Below the pieces are notes generated by a model, which saw nothing but the letters and a program-made list of their open reading frames with translations, had not been told where the DNA came from and made no database searches. A stretch of 7,057 bases of DNA, taken from the NCBI GenBank assembly GCA_003154555.1, contig PMDT01000173.1, forward strand, positions 1 through 7,057, given 5' to 3'. The first letter of the stretch is position 1, and each line of letters opens with the position of its first letter. Origin of the DNA: Spirochaetaceae bacterium (GTDB taxonomy: Bacteria > Spirochaetota > Spirochaetia > SZUA-6 > Fen-1364). A program made the position numbers and the translations under genes. This document shows positions 1-5,307 of the stretch, piece after piece.

Positions 1-7
1 CAAAAAG

Positions 8-703
8 ATGAAGGGCAAGATCAAGAGGCGGATCAAGGCCCGCACCGGCGACCCCATGTACGAGGACATTGAAAAGAGCTGGAGCGAAGTGACCTTCGTC
101 AAGTCCGGTGACACCGACGTGGAACGGATGAACAGGACATACATCGCCGAGAAAGACGAGATCAAGAGGCGCGTGATCCTCATGCGGGACAAACTGCAGA
201 AGCTCTTCGGCTTCCGCTACCCAATTCAGCGCCGCGTCATTGAAGAGAGGCTGGTATTCCTGGAGAAGCAGTTCCTCGCCTTCGAGTACCTGATCAACCC
301 GTACCACATCCAGCCGGGGCTCCTCCTGGACGTGAACATCACATCCATCAAGAGGAAGAAAGCAACGCTGGATGGCATGGCGAATGTTTTGAACGAATTC
401 CTTTACGGCGTGTCCAAGGGGTTCCAGGATGCGGCGTTTGCATCCTTCTCCCGACGCCGCTCGACCGTTCGTGCCGACATTGCCCAGTCCTTTGCCGCAA
501 GCGCGGACGCGCCGACCCCTGAGAGCAAGAAATCGGAGTACCTCGACATGCTTAATGTCCCGGCTGCTGACGAAAAAGAGTCGAAGGCAGCAGAGCAGGG
601 CGTCGTCGACGTGGCACCGCGCCGCCGGCGCGGCCGCCCCGCCAAGGCAGCGCGGGGGAGACCGCGGAAGGGCTCCGGGGACGTCGGGCTCCGAGAAATC
701 TGA
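8..703 (+). CDS. Basic helical protein of unknown function with two C-terminal AT-hook-like motifs
   Basis: I do not recognise a named family. The frame is open to the left edge (two lysine codons precede this ATG) and no ribosome binding site is visible, so the ATG at 8 may be internal and the gene 5'-incomplete. Residues 1-10 are very basic. Residues 45-160 look mostly helical, with charged stretches and a conserved-looking core ([20 protein letters not shown], then [19 protein letters not shown]). Residues 160-204 are an Ala/Glu/Lys-rich, probably disordered spacer. The tail contains RGRP at residues 208-211 and again at 216-219 in Arg/Lys-rich context, the core of AT-hook minor-groove binders. 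There is no signal peptide or membrane segment, so it is likely cytoplasmic. A terminator follows the stop, separating it from the next gene, yet that gene carries nearly the same RGRP module. DNA or nucleic-acid binding is an inference from the tail; the central domain's role is unknown. Confidence 0.8.
   Translation: MKGKIKRRIKARTGDPMYEDIEKSWSEVTFVKSGDTDVERMNRTYIAEKDEIKRRVILMRDKLQKLFGFRYPIQRRVIEERLVFLEKQFLAFEYLINPYHIQPGLLLDVNITSIKRKKATLDGMANVLNEFLYGVSKGFQDAAFASFSRRRSTVRADIAQSFAASADAPTPESKKSEYLDMLNVPAADEKESKAAEQGVVDVAPRRRRGRPAKAARGRPRKGSGDVGLREI
629..664 (+). other. Two AT-hook-like RGRP cores in the protein 1 tail
   Basis: Codons 208-219 encode [12 protein letters not shown], two RGRP cores eight residues apart, preceded by three more arginines and followed by Arg-Lys-Gly. 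RGRP flanked by basic residues is the defining core of AT-hooks, known in eukaryotic HMGA proteins and in the myxobacterial regulator CarD. Basic low-complexity tails are also common in GC-rich genomes, so DNA binding is plausible but unproven. Confidence 0.6.
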
Positions 704-716
704 GCACGGGTAATCG

Positions 717-749
717 AATGGTGACCCTTCGGGGTCACCATTTTCATTT
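717..749 (+). terminator. Intrinsic terminator with UUCG tetraloop after gene 1
   Basis: Arms 717-727 (AATGGTGACCC) and 732-742 (GGGTCACCATT) pair perfectly over 11 bp around a TTCG loop, an exceptionally stable tetraloop. The T-rich run TTCATTT follows. The hairpin begins 13 nt after the stop of gene 1, the usual place for a rho-independent terminator. The T tract is interrupted by a C and an A, so read-through into gene 2 is possible. Confidence 0.85.
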
Positions 750-752
750 CTA

Positions 753-766
753 GCGCGAGCTTGCGC
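753..766. repeat. Imperfect 14-bp palindrome upstream of gene 2
   Basis: GCGCGAGCTTGCGC has GCGC arms and a central AGCT, with one mismatched pair between them. It lies just upstream of the AT-rich promoter-like stretch before gene 2, where an operator could be. Short GC palindromes are frequent by chance in GC-rich DNA, so this is only a candidate. Confidence 0.2.
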
Positions 767-768
767 GA

Positions 769-800
769 TTGTCTATCGCAGGCGTTCGCATTTATATATT
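769..800 (+). promoter_or_regulatory. Possible promoter for genes 2-3
   Basis: Between the gene 1 terminator and the gene 2 start is an AT-rich island in GC-rich DNA. TTGTCT at 769-774 could serve as a -35 element. TTATAT at 792-797 (17-bp spacer) or TATATT at 795-800 (20-bp spacer) could serve as the -10. A second TATATT occurs at 816-821 without a clear partner. Neither pairing is close to consensus, but the preceding terminator implies that a promoter should lie somewhere in 743-830. Confidence 0.35.
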
Positions 801-827
801 CAGCGCGGGTGTGTGTATATTCGGTCA

Positions 828-834
828 GAGGGGA
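828..834 (+). promoter_or_regulatory. Shine-Dalgarno site deciding the gene 2 start
   Basis: GAGGGGA lies 7 nt before the ATG at 842. The reading frame is open back to a TTG at 761, but that codon has no ribosome binding site and would place the start inside the promoter-like region, so 842 is preferred. Confidence 0.8.
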
Positions 835-841
835 AAGACAA

Positions 842-1915
842 ATGCTGGAACAAGTCCATGCTTTTGACGAGCTTGCCACACGGGATGGTTTCAACCGGTC
901 CCTCAGGCATTTCAAGTTTATTTCGACTGTTATTGGAGATTTCGAATCGCGTCGCAATATCGCCGATACGTTGAGCGAACGCCTCGCGGACAAGAGTATC
1001 GAGCCTCGGCAGGTGCTGCCGACGCTCAACGCGATTCTTGTCGACAAGTACCACTATCTCTGCCGGTCGAGAAACCTGACGGAAAGCTTTGAAGATTTCG
1101 ACTCCCTCACGCAGACTGTGGGTACCTGGCGCGCCGTGGACCTCGTGGTGGCGTATTTTCACCCCGAGCTCGGCGTCGTGGTCGTCAATCCGAAGAACCG
1201 AGAGCATTGGGAAGTCGTGCGCGCTCTGAAGAAGAATGAGCTTGTCACTGTCTTCGCGGGCGCCTTCGGCGAAACGGAGCGCGACAAGAAGTACGGGGAC
1301 GCTATTGCGCTCTTGATCTCGCTCATGGAGGGCGGAAAAGTCAAGACGCCCGCCGTTCTCACCAAGGGCAGGTTCGTGTTCAGGAAGACCGCTCCCGTCG
1401 CGGCGCCGGCTCCTGCCAAGGCCTCGCGCAAGGCGCGCGGCAGGCCCGCACGCGCCGCGAGGGGAGCCATCGCGGTCGCCGCGGCGGCAGCCCCGGTCTC
1501 GACACTCCCGGCGTATTCCTCTGCCGGTTCATCCTCGGCCGCTGCCGCCCCCGCGGCAGCCCCTTCCGCCCAGTCCGGCGCGCCGAAGAAGATGACGCCG
1601 ATGTATGCCATCCCCGTGACAAACGAGCTCTTCCACAACGGAAATGTGGAAGCGTGGAAAAAGATCATCCAGAGCTACACGACGAAATACCCGGGGCTTG
1701 ACGTGTATGTCTTCTACGAGGGGGAGCGCATCCACGACATCAATACCCTGTTCAAGTGGGGGAAGGTGAAGCACGGGAGTGCCATCATGATCGCCGTTGC
1801 CGGGGACGACATCCGCGACGTCGCGAAGCTCCAGCGCTACCTGAAGCAGGGTGCCAGCCACATGTTCGAGGCATTCCTCAAGGCGCAGGTCGGCGCGATC
1901 CTGAACCTGTTCTGA
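842..1915 (+). CDS. Three-part protein: unknown N-terminal domain, AT-hook-like linker, HPr-like C-terminal domain
   Basis: The product has 357 residues and no signal peptide or membrane span, so it is likely cytoplasmic. Residues 1-183 form a domain I do not recognise; it looks helical at first, then mixed (VDLVVAYFHPELGVVVVNP). Residues 184-250 are an Ala/Pro/Ser-rich linker containing RGRPARAARG at 199-208. Residues 253-340 resemble the phosphocarrier HPr by eye: the stretch LDVYVFYEGERIHDINTLFK followed by HGSAIMIAVAGDD and a closing helix matches HPr's strand-helix-strand-helix pattern and its G-x-x-h-x-I-x-A-x-G-x-D signature. The HPr active-site motif GLHARP is not kept: His265 is nearby, but a gapless alignment places Asn268 at the catalytic position. 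Thr302 falls where HPr has regulatory Ser46. The gene ends 20 nt before the PPDK-like gene, which has its own strong Shine-Dalgarno, indicating one operon. A phosphorelay or regulatory partner role is inferred, not shown. Confidence 0.85.
   Translation: MLEQVHAFDELATRDGFNRSLRHFKFISTVIGDFESRRNIADTLSERLADKSIEPRQVLPTLNAILVDKYHYLCRSRNLTESFEDFDSLTQTVGTWRAVDLVVAYFHPELGVVVVNPKNREHWEVVRALKKNELVTVFAGAFGETERDKKYGDAIALLISLMEGGKVKTPAVLTKGRFVFRKTAPVAAPAPAKASRKARGRPARAARGAIAVAAAAAPVSTLPAYSSAGSSSAAAAPAAAPSAQSGAPKKMTPMYAIPVTNELFHNGNVEAWKKIIQSYTTKYPGLDVYVFYEGERIHDINTLFKWGKVKHGSAIMIAVAGDDIRDVAKLQRYLKQGASHMFEAFLKAQVGAILNLF
1391..1591 (+). other. Ala/Pro/Ser-rich linker with AT-hook-like motif
   Basis: Codons 184-250 of gene 2 encode a low-complexity interdomain segment. 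Its first part is basic (KASRKARGRPARAARG) and contains one RGRP core at residues 199-202; the rest is Ala/Pro/Ser-rich, including a run of five alanines and another of four. It is likely a flexible tether between the N-terminal domain and the HPr-like domain, with possible DNA contact by the basic part. Confidence 0.65.
1598..1861 (+). other. HPr-like domain (by-eye assignment)
   Basis: Codons 253-340 of gene 2. The second half (residues 286-334) aligns with HPr from strand B to the final helix, with one two-residue gap between Phe304-Lys305 and Gly312. The first half fits less well: about three extra residues precede or lie in the first helix, so the phosphoacceptor His15 of HPr corresponds to either His265 (shifted) or Asn268 (lost). 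The Arg17 and Pro18 equivalents are absent. The family call needs a profile search. Confidence 0.5.
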
Positions 1916-1935
1916 TCTGAAAGGGAAGGACACAC

Positions 1936-4581
1936 ATGAAGAAGAATATCCACTTCTTTGACCAGGGCGAAGCAAACGTCAAACCGCAGATTCTCGAACG
2001 CATCGGCATCCGCGGTCGTCTGGCCATGGAACTGGCGGACCTCGACCTGCCCATTCTGCCCGGGTTCATCATCGACGCCGAGGTGGCGGCGCACCTGGGG
2101 GATTTCGACATCTGGGCTGCGCTCGCGCCATGGTTCGACCGGCTTGCAAAACTGACCGGCAAGAGCTTCGGGGACGTGGAAAACCCGATGCTCGTGAAAG
2201 TCGTCATCAGCCCCAACCTCGTCATCGCCTCGTACCCGACGCTGCACAACTTCGGGCTCACGGACACGACCCTGCCGGGCTTCAACCGCTACGTCGGAGA
2301 GAACTTCGGCTGGCATGAAATGCAGTTCCTCACCAGCGGGAGCCTGGAGATAGAGCTCGCCATCGCGGAGCTGGAAAACAGGGAGAAAGACGCAAAGGCG
2401 ATCAAGCAGACGATCAGGGACCTGGGCGCGGAGCTTGCCACGGAGCGGGATTCGAAGAAGCGCAAGGAGAGCGTGGCGCGCTGTATGAAGATGCTGCCGG
2501 AGGGCTATTTCGCAGACCCCATGGACCAGCTCGTCATCGCGTTGAAGCGCATCAGCCATCTCTTGTCGATCACTGACCAGAACCAGGAGGATACGGCGCT
2601 GATCATTCAGCCCATGGTGTACGGCAACTATGGCAAAGATTCGCTGAACGGACAATTCTACACCCGCAATATCGTCACGGGTGACAAGGAGATTCAGGGC
2701 GAGTATTTCCAGAACAAATTCAATGCCATCGGAACCGCCGGGAACGACATCGCCAACATCGCAACGAGTTACCATGCGGAGCTGGAAAAGATCGCCCGCA
2801 CCATGGAAGATCACTTCCGCGAGATCCGTTCCATACGTTTCACCGTGGAAAACAAGCGCCTCTGGCTGATTGACCAGAGATCGGTCATGACAAAGAGCAC
2901 ACAGGCGGATATTCGCCTGCTGCTGGACCTGCATGCACGCAAGATCGTGGATGACACGTACGTCGTGACCCAGATCAAGCCGGGCCAGCTCAACGAGATC
3001 CTGCACCCGATCATCGATTTCGCCTCCGTGAAGGGTATGACCTGCCTCACGGGCGGGATAACAGGTGCGCCGGGCGCGGCAATCGGACGGATCTTTTTTT
3101 CCACGGAAGGGCTCCTGGAGGCGCACAAGCTCGCGCAGCAGAAGGGGCACGACACAAAGCTCATCCTCTGCCTGGTGTCCTCCTTTGCGGAGGACGTGAA
3201 GGCCATCGAGGTTGCCACTGGAGTGCTTTCCACGGAAGGCGGCTATTCCGCGCATGCCTCGGTCGTCGCGCGGCAATACGGCAAGGTATCCCTTGTGAAG
3301 CCCGAAATGAAAATCAAGGGCAACAAGGCGACAATCGGGGATCGCACCATCAAGGAAGGTGACTACATCACGCTGAATGTTCCCTTCTATGGCGCCCCCT
3401 CGATGTATCTAGGCAAGGCGGAGCTCATCGAGCCGGATCCCGAAGAGTCGGGCATGCTCGACTTCCTTGCACTGGTTGAAAAATTCGTCTCGGGCTTCCA
3501 CGTGCGCGCAAATGCGGACAAGCCGCGCGATGCGGCACTTGCGCGCAAATTCGGCGCGAAGGGAATCGGGCTCGTGCGCACGGAGCACATGTTCTTCGAT
3601 GAGAAGCGGATCAACGTTTTCCGGGAGATGGTACTGTCCGACTCGGTGGAGGACAGGAGGAAGACACTCAACAAGCTTCTGCCGATGCAGAAGGCGGATT
3701 TCTACAAGCTTCTGAAGATCATGGAAGGCTATCCTGTCATCATCCGTCTCCTCGACGCGCCGCTGCACGAGTTCCTGCCGCACAATGATCAGGAGCTCGA
3801 ACGGTTCATGAAGTACCTGAATACCGGCAAGACCGGCGCCAGGCGCATTGCCGAAAAAGACGTCCGCGCCCGCTCCGAAGCCCTGCATGAGTTCAACCCC
3901 ATGCTCGGGCATCGCGGATGCCGCATCGCGGTCTCCTATCCCGAAATCTATGAAATGCAGGTGCGCGCGATCTTCGAAGCGGTCTACACGCTGCGCAAGG
4001 AGGGCGTGCACGTCGAGCCGGAGGTCATGATCCCGATCATCATGAATGAATCAGAGCTGAAGCTCATCATCTACGGCAAAAAGATAGAAGGCAAGCATAT
4101 CCGGGGTCTCGTGGACATCGAGCTTGAAGTGCGGGAGAGCTTCAAGGCAAAGCCCGCGCCCTACAAGATCGGCACCATGGTGGAGCTGCCGGCGGCTGCG
4201 CTGGGGGCCGACCAGCTCGCGCGCTACGCGCAGTTCTTCTCATTTGGCACGAATGACCTCACCCAGACGACCATCGGTCTGTCGCGTGACGATTTCAATG
4301 CGTTCATGCCGGATTACACCCAGTTCGACCTCCTGGAAGGCAACCCCTTCCAGTACCTCAACCCTCAAGTGCGCGAGCTGATCGCCCTGGCGGTGAAGAG
4401 GGGCAAGATGACGCGGCCGGACCTCGAGGTGGGACTGTGCGGTGAGCACGGGGCGGTGCCGGAAAACATCCGCTTCTGCATGGAGGCAGGGCTGGACTAT
4501 GTTTCCTGCTCCCCGTACCAGGTGCCGCTGTCGAAACTGGCAATCGCGCAGCTCGAGCTCGAAAAGAAGGGCGCGAAATAG
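1936..4581 (+). CDS. ppdK: Pyruvate, phosphate dikinase (PPDK) family protein with a degenerate ATP-binding domain
   Basis: PPDK interconverts pyruvate, ATP and phosphate with PEP, AMP and pyrophosphate through a swivelling phosphohistidine. At 881 residues this is full length for the family. The swivel domain (about 365-500) has GGYSAHASVVAR with the catalytic His440. The PEP/pyruvate barrel (about 515-881) keeps RTEHMFF (Arg548), IRLLDAPLHEFLP (Arg604), NPMLGHRGCR, GTMVELP (Glu750), FSFGTNDLTQ (Asn773, Asp774) and GLCGEHG (Cys835). The N-terminal third has the family outline (LP-LPGF near 38-44, QPMVYGN at 225-231, FTVE...LW...R at 302-315). However, by alignment to the Clostridium symbiosum enzyme, Arg92 becomes Val90, Asp321 Ser299, Glu323 Arg301 and Gln335 Asp313, while Lys22 becomes Arg26 and Arg337 stays as Arg315. 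ATP use is therefore doubtful. The ATG follows GGAAGGA by 5 nt, and the gene is coupled to gene 2. The symbol is a family label; the protein may instead be an enzyme-I-like PEP phosphotransferase. Confidence 0.9.
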   Translation: MKKNIHFFDQGEANVKPQILERIGIRGRLAMELADLDLPILPGFIIDAEVAAHLGDFDIWAALAPWFDRLAKLTGKSFGDVENPMLVKVVISPNLVIASYPTLHNFGLTDTTLPGFNRYVGENFGWHEMQFLTSGSLEIELAIAELENREKDAKAIKQTIRDLGAELATERDSKKRKESVARCMKMLPEGYFADPMDQLVIALKRISHLLSITDQNQEDTALIIQPMVYGNYGKDSLNGQFYTRNIVTGDKEIQGEYFQNKFNAIGTAGNDIANIATSYHAELEKIARTMEDHFREIRSIRFTVENKRLWLIDQRSVMTKSTQADIRLLLDLHARKIVDDTYVVTQIKPGQLNEILHPIIDFASVKGMTCLTGGITGAPGAAIGRIFFSTEGLLEAHKLAQQKGHDTKLILCLVSSFAEDVKAIEVATGVLSTEGGYSAHASVVARQYGKVSLVKPEMKIKGNKATIGDRTIKEGDYITLNVPFYGAPSMYLGKAELIEPDPEESGMLDFLALVEKFVSGFHVRANADKPRDAALARKFGAKGIGLVRTEHMFFDEKRINVFREMVLSDSVEDRRKTLNKLLPMQKADFYKLLKIMEGYPVIIRLLDAPLHEFLPHNDQELERFMKYLNTGKTGARRIAEKDVRARSEALHEFNPMLGHRGCRIAVSYPEIYEMQVRAIFEAVYTLRKEGVHVEPEVMIPIIMNESELKLIIYGKKIEGKHIRGLVDIELEVRESFKAKPAPYKIGTMVELPAAALGADQLARYAQFFSFGTNDLTQTTIGLSRDDFNAFMPDYTQFDLLEGNPFQYLNPQVRELIALAVKRGKMTRPDLEVGLCGEHGAVPENIRFCMEAGLDYVSCSPYQVPLSKLAIAQLELEKKGAK

Positions 4582-4583
4582 TC

Positions 4584-4596
4584 TTCATCTGATGAA
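4584..4596. repeat. Small inverted repeat next to the terminator
   Basis: TTCATC and GATGAA are 6-bp arms around a single T, immediately 5' of the terminator stem and overlapping its A-run. The one-base loop makes an RNA hairpin unlikely. It may be chance, or part of the 3' end structure. Confidence 0.2.
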
Positions 4597-4626
4597 AAAA
4601 CGGCCGGGAAACCGGCCGTTTTTTTT
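4595..4626. terminator. Bidirectional intrinsic terminator between convergent genes 3 and 4
   Basis: A perfect 7-bp GC stem (CGGCCGG at 4601-4607, CCGGCCG at 4612-4618) encloses a GAAA tetraloop. It is followed by eight Ts (4619-4626) and preceded by six As (4595-4600), so the same hairpin has a U-run in both directions. It lies between the stop of gene 3 at 4581 and the stop of the opposing gene 4 at 4649 and should end both transcripts. Confidence 0.93.
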
Positions 4627-4648
4627 GCGCGCCTGATGAAGGCCGGGT

Positions 4649-5200
4649 TTACTTGTTCCAGATCGTGAACCGGCGCATCCCTTCCACCACGAGCTTACTC
4701 GCCTTTACAGCCTCAGCTTTTGACACGCCTGCCTCCTTGTTGAGGGTGGCAGAGAAGAACTTTGCAACCGTTTCGAAAACATCCGGCATATTGTAAAAAA
4801 GGAAGGAGAAATTGATGCCGCTAGGCTTGAGAATGGTGAAGGAGCCATACGTCATGAGAGGGCTTTTGCTCACCATCACCTTGGTCTGGTTGCGGGTTGT
4901 CAGGATATCAAGCTCCGCGAATCGATGCGGAATCTGGTCTTTCGCCGGGCGTCTGAATGGCTCCAGGGGCTTCTGCGCGTATGAGGGGGGTTCCGCCAGG
5001 ACGAACAGCTTGTTGCCGTCCGTCTGGAATGTCAGTCCCTCTTCCGTCAGGACGATGGATTTCACCCCGCTGTACGCAACCACTTCGTAGCGGGCATAGG
5101 ACGAGTTCTCGTCGAGGAAAGAGGATACGATGTACCCTCCGTCACTGGGCAACTGACTGTCCGCATAGGCTTTGAAGAGCTCGAGCGCTTTCGGCTTCAT
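4649..5200 (-). CDS. Hypothetical protein, 183 residues, unrecognised
   Basis: I do not recognise this family. The product starts MKPKALELFKAYADSQ and ends RRFTIWNK. After a short helix, residues 20-90 look rich in beta strands (GGYIVSSFLDE, ARYEVVAYSGVKSIVLT, NKLFVLAEPP). A Pro-rich, charged segment follows near 88-108, then another strand-rich part (LDILTTRNQTKVMV, YGSFTILKPSGINFSFLF) and a C-terminal helical region with many Lys/Ala/Val. There is no signal peptide, membrane span or metal or nucleotide motif, so it is probably a soluble cytoplasmic protein. The frame is open upstream to a TTG at 5254, but that would run through the promoter; the ATG at 5200 has an excellent Shine-Dalgarno 5 nt away. 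It has its own promoter, converges on the PPDK-like gene, and follows the TPR gene on the same strand by 107 nt. No functional link to either neighbour can be read from the sequence. Confidence 0.82.
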   Translation of the reverse strand: MKPKALELFKAYADSQLPSDGGYIVSSFLDENSSYARYEVVAYSGVKSIVLTEEGLTFQTDGNKLFVLAEPPSYAQKPLEPFRRPAKDQIPHRFAELDILTTRNQTKVMVSKSPLMTYGSFTILKPSGINFSFLFYNMPDVFETVAKFFSATLNKEAGVSKAEAVKASKLVVEGMRRFTIWNK

Positions 5201-5205
5201 CCGTT

Positions 5206-5213
5206 TCCTCCCT
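5206..5213 (-). promoter_or_regulatory. Shine-Dalgarno site deciding the gene 4 start
   Basis: On the minus strand AGGGAGGA lies 5 nt before the ATG at 5200. It is close to the perfect anti-16S complement and fixes this ATG as the start rather than the upstream in-frame TTG. Confidence 0.85.
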
Positions 5214-5226
5214 GGTCCCGCCCAAT

Positions 5227-5254
5227 AGTATAGTCGGATTTCGGCTGCGCGCAA
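5227..5254 (-). promoter_or_regulatory. Sigma-70-type promoter for gene 4
   Basis: Read on the minus strand, TTGCGC (5254-5249) and TATACT (5232-5227) are separated by 16 bp. The -10 matches consensus at five of six positions and the -35 at three or four, including the key TTG. Transcription would begin near 5220, giving a leader of about 20 nt that contains the Shine-Dalgarno site. Confidence 0.6.
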
Positions 5255-5307
5255 CGGAGGGAATCTGCCGTGTGCCCGGCCTGATCCTCAGAGTGTGCCA
5301 CTGTGGC

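Larger units (their letters stand above)
5201..5307. other. Intergenic spacer between genes 5 and 4
   Basis: This 107-bp gap holds the gene 4 promoter and Shine-Dalgarno in its left half. In the right half, reading the minus strand after the gene 5 stop, there is only a tight GCCAC/GTGGC palindrome with a one-base centre and no T-run, so no convincing terminator for gene 5. Confidence 0.6.

Noticed and set aside
761..841. N-terminal extension of gene 2 from a TTG
   Set aside because: No Shine-Dalgarno site precedes it and it occupies the promoter-like region, whereas GAGGGGA lies 7 nt before the ATG at 842.
403..1047. 214-codon minus-strand open frame across genes 1 and 2
   Set aside because: It runs through the UUCG terminator and the intergenic region and overlaps two better supported genes; its product is Arg/Ser/Ala-rich and low in complexity.
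1436..1591. GC-rich, Ala-coding tract considered as a DNA repeat or mobile insertion
   Set aside because: It has no regular period or flanking repeats; it is an in-frame low-complexity protein linker.
1837..3276. 479-codon open frame on the minus strand opposite the PPDK-like gene
   Set aside because: It lies antisense to a gene with clear PPDK domain motifs, crosses the gene 2/gene 3 junction, has no recognisable domain, and is rich in His, Arg, Val and Leu as expected for a shadow of GC-rich coding DNA.
5201..5254. N-terminal extension of gene 4 from a TTG
   Set aside because: It would overlap both promoter hexamers, and AGGGAGGA directly precedes the ATG at 5200.
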